Positions 1 through 6,701 of a stretch of 8,843 nucleotides of DNA are shown one piece after another; within the stretch, counting starts at the first letter, position 1, and every line of letters begins with the position of its first letter. The position numbers were made by a program, and so were the translations under genes. The notes beneath the pieces are model-generated. The model was not told the origin of the DNA and searched no databases. It saw nothing but the letters and a program-made list of their open reading frames with translations. Source of the DNA: DATKMG01 sp035541995 (lineage in GTDB: Bacteria > Acidobacteriota > Terriglobia > Versatilivoradales > Versatilivoraceae); contig DATKMG010000249.1 of NCBI GenBank assembly GCA_035541995.1, positions 1-8,843 on the forward strand. Reading direction: 5' to 3'.

Positions 1-2647
1 TGTAGCGATACAGCAGCACCTGGAAGGCGGCCAGCAGCGTCATGAACAGCGTCACCCCTTCCTGGCGGCTCAACTGGCGCAGCTCGCGGCTCAACTCCGC
101 CGCCAGCTCGAACCGCACCTGGCCCCCCCTATAGCTGGGCACGGCGGGCCGCGGATGGTCGGTGGGGAGTTCCAGCACTGGCAACTCGCCCCCCAACTGC
201 CGCTTCCAGTAGCTTAACTGCTCGTCCAACACCTCCCCCTGCAGCCACCCCCGCTGCCACACCGCATAGTCGGCATATTGGACCGGCAGGTCGGGCAGAG
301 GAGAAGGCTGATTGGCAGAGAAAGCCCTGTAGAGAGTTTTCAGCTCTTGAGTCAAAATCCATCTTGACCAGCGGTCCGTGATAATGTGGTGCAGGGTCAT
401 GACCAGCCAGTGCTCTGACTCGGCCAACTTCACTAAGACTGGCCGAAACAAGGGGCCCCTCTCGAGATTGAAAGGGCGATGGATTTCTGCGTATATGAAC
501 TCTAGTGCCTCTTCTTCTCGCTTCTGTGTTTCTGGTGACTGTAAGTCGATGATTCGGAGTCCTACCGGTTGAGGCGCCGTAATCGATTGAACGGGCTGTC
601 CATTAACATAAGGAAACGTCGTTCGCAGGGATTCATGGCGGCGTACGATCTCGCTTAGCCCTTGCTCCAGGGCTCTGACGTTCAATGGGCCCACTAGTTT
701 CACAACTCTGTGAACGTTATAGACAGCGCTGCCCGGATCGAGTTGATCCAGCAACCACAATCGCTGCTGCGCAAAGGAGGGAGGCAAATCTTGATCTCTT
801 GGAGCGGGTCTGATGGGGCTAGGGAGCGACGTCTTTCTGGAGGCAAGGTGCCTTTCAATACGTTCAGCCAGCTCAGCAATGGTTGAGTTCCTGGCAAACT
901 CCTGAAGGGTCAGTTCCAACCCAAATTCAGACCTCAGCCGAGAGGTCACCTGGGTTGCCGTAAGCGAGTGGCCGCCGACATCAAAAAAACTGTCGTGAAT
1001 CCCGGCTTGTTTCAAACCTAGGACTGTGGTCCAGATTCTTGCTACGGCTTCTTCCACTGGACTTCGAGGGGCGACAAACCCGCTCGTTACTTCAGGACTC
1101 GTTGGGCCAATCCTCGAAAGCCTATTTCGGTCGACCTTGCCGTGGGGCGTCAGCGGTAACGCGTCCAAGTAAACAAAAGAAGCCGGCAGCATATGATCAG
1201 GCAGGTTCTGTTTCAGATGGTCGCGCAATTCATTGCTTGTGGGAGTCTGACCTTGGCAGGGGACCACATAGGCGACCAGGCTGCTGTCACCGAAATGATC
1301 TTCCCTGGCCTCAACGACGGCCAACTGCACCGCAGGGTGTCTACGGAGGATTGTCTCAATCTCTTCCAACTCGACCCGATAACCACGAATCCTGACCTGA
1401 AAGTCTTTTCGCCCGAGGTGCTCAAGAGCGCCATCGGGACGTTTGCGACCCACGTCTCCTGTCCGGTAGATCCTTTCGTTGCCTCCTTCTTCGAGCGGGA
1501 ATAAAGCGGCTTTGGTTTGTTCCGGCTTGCGCCAATATCCCTGGAAAAGGTAACGACTTTTCACAGCGATTTCGCCTGCACAGCCATTACTGACCTCTTC
1601 TCCGCTGTCGTCCAGTAACAATACCTCGATGCCCTGGACTGGATAACCAACGGGCACAATGTCACCGGGGATCTCGGTGTTCTTGTCAATGAGGAAGTTG
1701 GTGAAATTCCCTGTCTCAGTGCTTGATAGCGCATTAACGAGGACACATTGCGGGCCAAAGTATCTTCTGTAAAGTTCCACGTCGCTCTTGTGGACGCGCT
1801 CTCCGCCCAATCTAATCAGGCGAATGTGGGGGAATACTTCTTTTCCTGTCAGGGTTCTGGCCAAATGACGGAAAACAGTTGCTGCCGAGTTAAAAACCGT
1901 GATTTCTTCCTTGATCAGCCAGCTGGCCAGACTGTCCAGTCCCTCTTTTCTAATATCATAAGGAAGTAGAGTGGCGCCATTCAGGAGCGTGGTCAACGTG
2001 GTAGCCATGCCTAAACCCGAGCTGCAAGAGGCAAGCAGGGAAACGCGGTCCGCCCCGCAAATCTGGAGGGCATTGGTGTAGGCCATGACATTACGAAGGG
2101 CATTGCGATGAGTATGAACCACACCCTTGGGGTGACCAGTTGAGCCCGAGGTATAGAGAATGTAGGCCAAGGTGTCGGGCGGCACGGAAGAGCTAAAGTC
2201 CTCAACCGAGACAGTGGGGTTTACCCGGTCAATATCCAGGACCTCGCACTGGCCACGGACTAGCATCCGGACCAGGGCGAGGTTCTTGAAACTCGTGACG
2301 ATAAGCTCCGGCTGAGAATCCTCGAGGATATAAGCGGCCCTTGCCTCCGGATAAGAGGGTTCCAGGGGCACACAGGTGCTACCGGCCTTCAGAATGGCAA
2401 AGATCGCAACAATCAGCGATGGGTCATGTTCCAGCCACAGCGCTACCCGATGTTCGCCCTCTCCCAGCTGGCGGCGAATGAGTTCGGCTAGGCGATTGGC
2501 GGTCTGATTCAACTCAGCGTAGCTCAGTCGAGCCAGGGGGGTTTGGATTGCGATCCGACCTGGGTTCTTTAAAACCTGTGCTTCAAAGCGATCCGGGATC
2601 GACTGCTCGACATCCGTTAGCTTGAACTGATCGAAAGGGTTCGTCAT
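1..2647 (-). CDS. Nonribosomal peptide synthetase, A-PCP-C, 3' end beyond the window
   Basis: Initiating module of a cytoplasmic NRPS, 882 codons visible, one unbroken frame from ATG at 2647 with a modest AGGCGAG ribosome site 5 nt upstream. Adenylation domain about residues 1-510: LSYAELN near 41-47, P-loop YTSGSTGHPKG at 165-175, SSTETG around Glu311, YRTGD ending at Asp398, GRKDFQVRIRGYR after it, and the A10 lysine K504 in PLTPHGKVDR. Carrier protein about 525-595, with FFDVGGHSL giving the phosphopantetheine Ser561. Condensation domain from about 612: SFAQQRLW, RRHESLRTTF, then HHIITDRWS with His753-His754; it is cut by the window edge. There is no condensation domain before the first A domain, so it should load the first unit. 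Odd points: Gly211 sits where amino-acid A domains have Asp235; the HHxxxDG glycine is Arg759; the last ~300 bp are far richer in GC. It is the third gene of the operon. Family assignment is very sure; substrate is unknown. Confidence 0.95.
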   Translation of the reverse strand, partial: MTNPFDQFKLTDVEQSIPDRFEAQVLKNPGRIAIQTPLARLSYAELNQTANRLAELIRRQLGEGEHRVALWLEHDPSLIVAIFAILKAGSTCVPLEPSYPEARAAYILEDSQPELIVTSFKNLALVRMLVRGQCEVLDIDRVNPTVSVEDFSSSVPPDTLAYILYTSGSTGHPKGVVHTHRNALRNVMAYTNALQICGADRVSLLASCSSGLGMATTLTTLLNGATLLPYDIRKEGLDSLASWLIKEEITVFNSAATVFRHLARTLTGKEVFPHIRLIRLGGERVHKSDVELYRRYFGPQCVLVNALSSTETGNFTNFLIDKNTEIPGDIVPVGYPVQGIEVLLLDDSGEEVSNGCAGEIAVKSRYLFQGYWRKPEQTKAALFPLEEGGNERIYRTGDVGRKRPDGALEHLGRKDFQVRIRGYRVELEEIETILRRHPAVQLAVVEAREDHFGDSSLVAYVVPCQGQTPTSNELRDHLKQNLPDHMLPASFVYLDALPLTPHGKVDRNRLSRIGPTSPEVTSGFVAPRSPVEEAVARIWTTVLGLKQAGIHDSFFDVGGHSLTATQVTSRLRSEFGLELTLQEFARNSTIAELAERIERHLASRKTSLPSPIRPAPRDQDLPPSFAQQRLWLLDQLDPGSAVYNVHRVVKLVGPLNVRALEQGLSEIVRRHESLRTTFPYVNGQPVQSITAPQPVGLRIIDLQSPETQKREEEALEFIYAEIHRPFNLERGPLFRPVLVKLAESEHWLVMTLHHIITDRWSRWILTQELKTLYRAFSANQPSPLPDLPVQYADYAVWQRGWLQGEVLDEQLSYWKRQLGGELPVLELPTDHPRPAVPSYRGGQVRFELAAELSRELRQLSRQEGVTLFMTLLAAFQVLLYRY

Positions 2648-2700
2648 CGAGACTCGCCTGTTTGCGGGAGGCTACCACTGGAAATGCAGGTCCTCCAGAC

Positions 2701-3975
2701 TCATAGCCATTTCCCGTCTGCGAGCACCCCTTGCCAGAGGCTCTGAGCAAAATCATCCTGTGGATCTTCAGGTTCCCACCCTTGAATCGAACGTCTGAGC
2801 CAATGAACTTGTCGCGGCTCAGTGGAAGGCTCACGCTCCCTGCCCGTGAGATTGACCAGCACGGTGTCATCCCGGGGAAAAGTCCCCTTGCGGACGAGTT
2901 GGACCACACCCGCCAAGGCTGCAGACGCTGAGAAACAGGGTGAAATGCCTTCCAATTCTTCCACCATCTTTCGGGCCTCGCGGATCTCCTGTTCACTGAC
3001 CGCCACGAACGTGCCTTTGCTTTCAAGTACAATCTCCCTCACGTAGGGATAGACCTTTGTCGGATCGCCCCGCAGGATGGCCTCAGCAATGCCAGTTGGC
3101 CGGTGGACGATGTCCTGAGGACGAATCACTTCTGAACCATCTGCATAGGCTCGAACCATGGGTGCACAAGAATCCTGTTGAACACAAAGCAGACGAGGCA
3201 GAACCGGGATCCGAGCCAATTGAAAAAGCTCATGAGCTCCTTTAAACGTCCCGTAAACGCCCATCGCGCTGGAAACGGCCTGCACATACCAATCGATGGG
3301 TCTGGGTACCTGCTCGGCAGCCTCGAGGAAGGCCAGTTTCAGTCCCTCGCGGCGACCGGGATTGAAGAACCCTCGTTCAGAAGTGAGTTTGTGACGTCCT
3401 GCAAATTCGCCAGCACAATTGAACGCATCCACGAAACTTGCGTTTCGTAGAACGAAGGGTACTACCTGGTCGCTCGGTTCATAGTTAACCCTGTCCCAAA
3501 AGGTCTCTGCAGTGAATAGGTACATCTGGCAAAAAGGATAACGCCTGATTCCCTGCGCGTAGGCTGAGGAACTGTTCCCCGTGGATGACGTGCAAAACCC
3601 CTGAACACCACATTCATACAGAAAGGCTAGGGACACCGCTGCCATCCGATCTTTGGTCGTGCCGGTTGGGAGTGCGGTCTCATCTTTTAGGTAGATCCAA
3701 GGCATTTGCAGGAATGCTCCCAGTCGCCGAGCATGAATGCACGGGGTGTAGCGCATTTCCTGGACTAGCAGAATCGCTGGATCCTCCACTGGGAGTAGAT
3801 CGAAGAACCGCTCCAAAGGGTTGGCTGAATCGTGAAGGATCACACGCTCCAGATCGTACTCGACATCGATCATTCCACCACAGCTGTCGCAGAAGGCGGT
3901 GAAACTGTGTGCGAACCCTTTATGGCAGCGTCGGCACAGGTGATTCACTCGCTTTTTCCTCGCTGGAATTGTCAC
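2701..3975 (-). CDS. PLP-dependent threonine synthase-like / cysteate synthase-like enzyme
   Basis: Fold-type II pyridoxal-phosphate enzyme of 424 residues, usual for the threonine synthase superfamily. The start is GTG at 3975, chosen for the AAAGGAG ribosome site 6 nt upstream. An N-terminal zinc-ribbon (C14-x2-C17, C29-x2-C32) precedes the catalytic core. Lys108 in LPTGTTKDR is the expected Schiff-base lysine. SSTGNSSS (130-137) matches the asparagine loop near PLP, and a VSSAMGVYGTFKG segment (234-246) stands in the phosphate-binding loop position. PRLLCVQQDSCAPMVRA (260 on) and VNLTGRE (374-380) are also family-like. Oddities: threonine synthases usually have PTGSFKDR and an E-P-A-S stretch near the C-terminus; here they are PTGTTKDR and GISPCFSASAALAG. 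These changes, and the place between a LarA homologue and an NRPS, argue for making a special building block rather than housekeeping threonine. Threonine synthase, cysteate synthase (a known paralogue) or a beta-replacement enzyme are all possible. Fold is sure; reaction is not. Confidence 0.92.
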   Translation of the reverse strand: MTIPARKKRVNHLCRRCHKGFAHSFTAFCDSCGGMIDVEYDLERVILHDSANPLERFFDLLPVEDPAILLVQEMRYTPCIHARRLGAFLQMPWIYLKDETALPTGTTKDRMAAVSLAFLYECGVQGFCTSSTGNSSSAYAQGIRRYPFCQMYLFTAETFWDRVNYEPSDQVVPFVLRNASFVDAFNCAGEFAGRHKLTSERGFFNPGRREGLKLAFLEAAEQVPRPIDWYVQAVSSAMGVYGTFKGAHELFQLARIPVLPRLLCVQQDSCAPMVRAYADGSEVIRPQDIVHRPTGIAEAILRGDPTKVYPYVREIVLESKGTFVAVSEQEIREARKMVEELEGISPCFSASAALAGVVQLVRKGTFPRDDTVLVNLTGREREPSTEPRQVHWLRRSIQGWEPEDPQDDFAQSLWQGVLADGKWL

Positions 3976-3981
3976 TTGACG

Positions 3982-3988
3982 CTCCTTT
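3982..3988 (-). promoter_or_regulatory. Ribosome binding site of the PLP enzyme gene
   Basis: AAAGGAG on the minus strand, 6 nt before the GTG at 3975. It supports the GTG start and shows that this operon gene has its own strong translation signal inside the 27-bp gap after the racemase stop codon. Confidence 0.7.
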
Positions 3989-4002
3989 GGAAAAACGACG
4001 AC

Positions 4003-5328
4003 TTAACTTTGCGGCATAGAGTGAACGTTCGAAGTGTCAGTGGGGTGCGGCACTCCACTGTCGATCGCCGCGCAAATCACGTTGGCATAGGGAACCACGA
4101 CATAGCTAAAATCGTGCGGAAATCGCCGAAGGATCCAGCGCAAACCATCTGCTAAGGTGGCTACCGGATGCAGGCCCATTTGGCTCACCACATCACTCGT
4201 AAGGGTACTATAGAGAGCAACCTCTGCCTTTCGGGTCAGGTTTCGCAGCATCAGCGAATTATGTCCCGTGAGGTCATAATGGTTGCGAACAGCCTTTTCC
4301 AACTCTGCATCTGACTGAACTTCCGCCCACTTAAGAAAGCCGGGATGGATTCCTGAAGCACACTCTGAGATCCAGAGAATCGCCCCACCGGGCCTCACAA
4401 TGTCTTGAACATTGAACACGGCTTTGAGAGACTGCATAAAGTTGGAGTCGTAGGGATGGCCACCCGCACTGGTGATGACAACATCAACAGGTTCCGACAC
4501 CGTCAAGCGGAACATCTTCGCGGCCTGTCGACAGCCTTCCTCGTGAGCGGCTTCAACATCTCCAGCGACGACAGAAACCCACCGGTGGTTGACGTCTAAC
4601 AAAGTGTTTAGGCAAAATGTAGGGTTGGCCTTCCGTGCACCTTCAACCATATCCAAATGAACAGGGTTTGAAGCGAGTGAGCAGAGTCCTGCGCCGGGGT
4701 GAATGCCCAAGGCGGGCGCTAATGTCAGTCGATGATTGGCTAGAATGGTCCGAAGTCCGGCAACTCCTGGGATAAGGGCTTTCCTCCCACCGCTAAAGCC
4801 GGCGAAATAATGGGGAACGATGCGGCCTGTTAATACCTTGACATCGGCTTCGAGGACCCGCCGATTAAGAAGAATGGGTGTGCCAAAGCCCGTGCATCCC
4901 AACTCGACGAGTTCCTCTTCCTTCCGACAATCATGTCCCAGACAACGGACTCGTGAGGCAATATCTTCTCCAAGCAAGGTCGCAATATCATTCTGAAGAT
5001 GCTGTTCATGAGTGCCGTCGGCCAGAAAGATCTCGATACTCGGATCTTCTATGCCGGCCTCGTTCAGCTCGCTGATCAGCGCAGGGACATACTCGTGAGT
5101 CCCCGCCCGGCGCGCCTTTCCCGGGATCAGGATGGCCGCTGACCGTTTCCCTGCCGCGAGCTCGCGCAACATCCCTGAACCGAACGGCTGCCGGAGAGCT
5201 CCGGCAACAACCTCAGCAGGTGAAAATGACGTAGGAGGAGCTTGGGGTTCTAATCGGTTGACGAGCCAGCCTCGTGGCAGGGAGAACGTTAGTCTATGTG
5301 GGCCGTAGGGAATCCTCTGGTCTCGAAT
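4003..5328 (-). CDS. larA: LarA-family nickel-pincer 2-hydroxy-acid racemase/epimerase, probable ATT start
   Basis: Homologue of nickel-dependent lactate racemase LarA (DUF2088 N-terminal domain plus C-terminal domain), which racemises 2-hydroxy acids by hydride transfer with a lysine-linked nickel-pincer nucleotide. Numbered from the ATT at 5328 (441 residues), the key residues are His107 (LADGTH), His173 and Lys183 (HYFAGFSGGRK), and His199 (LANH). In Lactobacillus plantarum LarA they are His108, His174, Lys184 and His200, so spacing is identical. The first ATG is at 5172, but the frame before it already encodes LarA-like sequence (a YGPHRLTFSLPRGW segment, then ALRQPFGSG), so an ATG start would lose about 52 residues. 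The D-x-T-R substrate segment of LarA reads GKARR here: Arg74 is kept, but Lys71 replaces the Asp. The substrate may therefore not be lactate. LarB, LarC and LarE, needed to make the cofactor, are not in the window. First gene of the operon; 27 bp to the PLP gene. Family is sure; symbol denotes family only. Confidence 0.88.
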   Translation of the reverse strand: MRDQRIPYGPHRLTFSLPRGWLVNRLEPQAPPTSFSPAEVVAGALRQPFGSGMLRELAAGKRSAAILIPGKARRAGTHEYVPALISELNEAGIEDPSIEIFLADGTHEQHLQNDIATLLGEDIASRVRCLGHDCRKEEELVELGCTGFGTPILLNRRVLEADVKVLTGRIVPHYFAGFSGGRKALIPGVAGLRTILANHRLTLAPALGIHPGAGLCSLASNPVHLDMVEGARKANPTFCLNTLLDVNHRWVSVVAGDVEAAHEEGCRQAAKMFRLTVSEPVDVVITSAGGHPYDSNFMQSLKAVFNVQDIVRPGGAILWISECASGIHPGFLKWAEVQSDAELEKAVRNHYDLTGHNSLMLRNLTRKAEVALYSTLTSDVVSQMGLHPVATLADGLRWILRRFPHDFSYVVVPYANVICAAIDSGVPHPTDTSNVHSMPQS

Positions 5329-5332
5329 CGTG

Positions 5333-5339
5333 ACCTCCT
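5333..5339 (-). promoter_or_regulatory. Strong Shine-Dalgarno AGGAGGT fixing an ATT start
   Basis: On the minus strand AGGAGGT is followed by CACG and then ATT (5328-5326). Spacing from GGAGG to the codon is 5 nt. No ATG, GTG or TTG lies in frame between the stop at 5373-5371 and the LarA-like N-terminus, so this site and the ATT are the best initiation region. ACG at 5331 is a less well spaced alternative. Confidence 0.6.
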
Positions 5340-5373
5340 GGACCGGAGTTGGACAACGCGCGGTAAGGGCTCA

Positions 5374-6140
5374 ACTGTATTGAAACAATCGTCATCAATA
5401 ATTCTATCTTAACGCGGCTGGAAAGGGGAGTCTTCGACGTGTTTGAGGCAGACTCCAGATCGCCCACCCAGAAAAGTATCACTTCAAGGACCGTTTCCTC
5501 ACTCGGCGCCTCAACAATAACCAATACTGGGCTTGACGCCCTCCAGGGGTCCAGACAGCAATCCAATACCCAAAGCCGAAGGCCGAAAGCGGAGCGGGTT
5601 CAGGCTAGGGGGGAGAAGACTTTGCTTGATGGAATGTCTTGTCCACTCAAATGCTCCTCGGTGCCGCTAGTGGGTGAACACCGATCCAAGTCCTTGAAAG
5701 AAAAGCCTTCACCCTACCGAACCAGCCGGCCCACTGTGCCTGGAATACGATCCTGAATCCAGCCTCAATGGAGTCTCCCTTCTCTTTCCATTTCCAGCAG
5801 CGGCAAAGGTCAAAGCTAGGCAGAGAATTGACTCGATGGGCAGAAGAGAAATACTTTTCTTTTAAGTGCCCCTCGGATGCTTCCGCCGTCCAGTGTTGCC
5901 ATACCGCCATAGAAAGGCGCGAATTGACCACCTTGACCAACAAGGCCAAGTCCGGGAACCCAAACGGTTCATTTCGCAGCACCCTTGATTTCATGTGCGG
6001 ATGTACTAGTACTGTCAAGAATCGCCTGATGGGAATTCGAATTCCTCTCATGGAGTGTGGGCAGGGCGTACGACCCAATGTTGCTTTCGTAAGCATCCAT
6101 TAGTGTCACCCCCCCTTTTTTGCTCTGCCAGCCCACCTTG
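5374..6140. other. Unassigned 770-bp region upstream of the operon, open frames on both strands
   Basis: This stretch lies between the in-frame stop upstream of the racemase gene and the SnoaL promoter region. A 149-codon frame on the minus strand (6096-5647, ATG) and a 111-codon frame on the plus strand (5768-6103) overlap almost fully, so at most one can be real. The minus product is rich in Trp, Arg and Ser, and neither matches a family I know. No clear ribosome site was seen for either. The promoter of the left-hand operon should lie in the left part of this stretch (about 5375-5450), but I could not pick a convincing -35/-10 pair. A short C-tract followed by a T-tract is at 6109-6120. 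Confidence 0.4.
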
Positions 6141-6141
6141 G

Positions 6142-6150
6142 TGATAGAAT
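6142..6150 (+). promoter_or_regulatory. Possible extended -10 promoter for the SnoaL-like gene
   Basis: TGATAGAAT has the TGn extension and a -10 hexamer TAGAAT with five of six consensus bases. No recognisable -35 is seen 17 bp upstream. Transcription from about 6157 would leave a leader of about 50 nt before the ATG at 6208. Confidence 0.35.
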
Positions 6151-6207
6151 CACTGCCAATGCTGCTGCAGTGAGGGCTTGGAACAAGCAGCGAGGGAGAT
6201 AGAGGCA

Positions 6208-6642
6208 ATGTCAGAAGCAAACAAGATTCTGGTTCGTCGTTACTTTGATGAGATCCTGAACAAGCCGGACCTGGCTCTGGTCCAGGAGATTTTCTCGCAC
6301 GATTCAGTCTTCTGCGCCCCCCACATGCCTGAGATCCGCGGTCACGAAGCACGCAAGTTGTTCATCACCGGGATCCACACGACTTATCCTGATATCCACT
6401 ACACCATCCAGGAGTTGATTGCCGAAGGGGACAAGGTCGTGGTTCGCTGGAAATATAGCGGGACGCACAAGGGTGAGTGGATGGGTACAAAGCCGACAGG
6501 AAAGCATTTCTCAGCAACGGGAACAACCACCCTCCGGATTTCAGGCGGGAAGATCGTGGAAGAATGGGCTGACTATGACGCCTTGGGGGTTTGGCAGCAA
6601 CTCGGCGTTCTCCCCGCCCTAGGGCACGGCCAGAAAGGCTAA
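6208..6642 (+). CDS. SnoaL-like ester cyclase / NTF2-fold protein
   Basis: A 144-residue cytoplasmic protein of the SnoaL-like polyketide cyclase family, a small alpha+beta barrel. Some members cyclise or hydrolyse polyketides; many have no known substrate. Family features in order: N-terminal helix VRRYFDEILNKPDLALV (9-25), the GHEARKLF segment after the first strands, YPDIHYTIQELIAEGDKVVVRW (60-81), GTHKGEWMG with His87, PTGKHFSATGT (96-106), and IVEEWADYDALGVWQQLG (116-133) with Asp122 and Asp124. The His and Asp are at the positions used as acid/base in active members. The start at 6208 is chosen over the in-frame TTG at 6178, because the family begins at about this point and purine-rich GAGGGAGATAGAGG precedes it, whereas TTG has no spaced ribosome site. 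It stands alone, divergent from the NRPS operon, so a role in that pathway is possible but unsupported. Family is sure; function is open. Confidence 0.93.
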   Translation: MSEANKILVRRYFDEILNKPDLALVQEIFSHDSVFCAPHMPEIRGHEARKLFITGIHTTYPDIHYTIQELIAEGDKVVVRWKYSGTHKGEWMGTKPTGKHFSATGTTTLRISGGKIVEEWADYDALGVWQQLGVLPALGHGQKG

Positions 6643-6657
6643 CAGCAATTCCGGCAA

Positions 6658-6701
6658 GTCAACGCACCGTACTGCGCAGGGTCAAAACGTCGTACTGCGC
6701 A
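6658..6701. repeat. Tandem imperfect 21-bp repeat, GTCAA-N5-CGTACTGCGCA, two copies
   Basis: Copies at 6658-6678 and 6681-6701 share GTCAA, a variable 5-bp stretch and the exact 11-mer CGTACTGCGCA, with 2 bp between copies (23-bp period, about two helical turns). Each ends in the palindrome TGCGCA. The repeat starts 16 bp after the SnoaL stop codon. It could be a double operator or a remnant of a mobile-element end; IS21-family ends carry such tandem repeats. No transposase was found beside it. Confidence 0.6.

Noticed and set aside
1039..1504. Plus-strand open frames of 118 and 103 codons
   Set aside because: They lie fully antisense to the NRPS adenylation domain, which has clear family motifs in one unbroken frame.
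2583..3032. Minus-strand open frame of 149 codons
   Set aside because: It overlaps the PLP enzyme in another frame and shows no family resemblance.
4003..5172. ATG at 5172 as start of the LarA-like gene
   Set aside because: It would remove the first ~52 residues, which are LarA-like, and no good ribosome site precedes it.
5294..5566. Minus-strand 90-codon frame overlapping the racemase start
   Set aside because: No family match or ribosome site, and it overlaps the LarA N-terminus in another frame.
6032..6045. 14-bp perfect palindrome GGAATTCGAATTCC
   Set aside because: About one such site is expected by chance in a few windows of this size, and it is not placed near a supported promoter.
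6178..6207. TTG at 6178 as start of the SnoaL-like gene
   Set aside because: GAGGG is only 1 nt from the TTG, and family similarity begins at the ATG at 6208.
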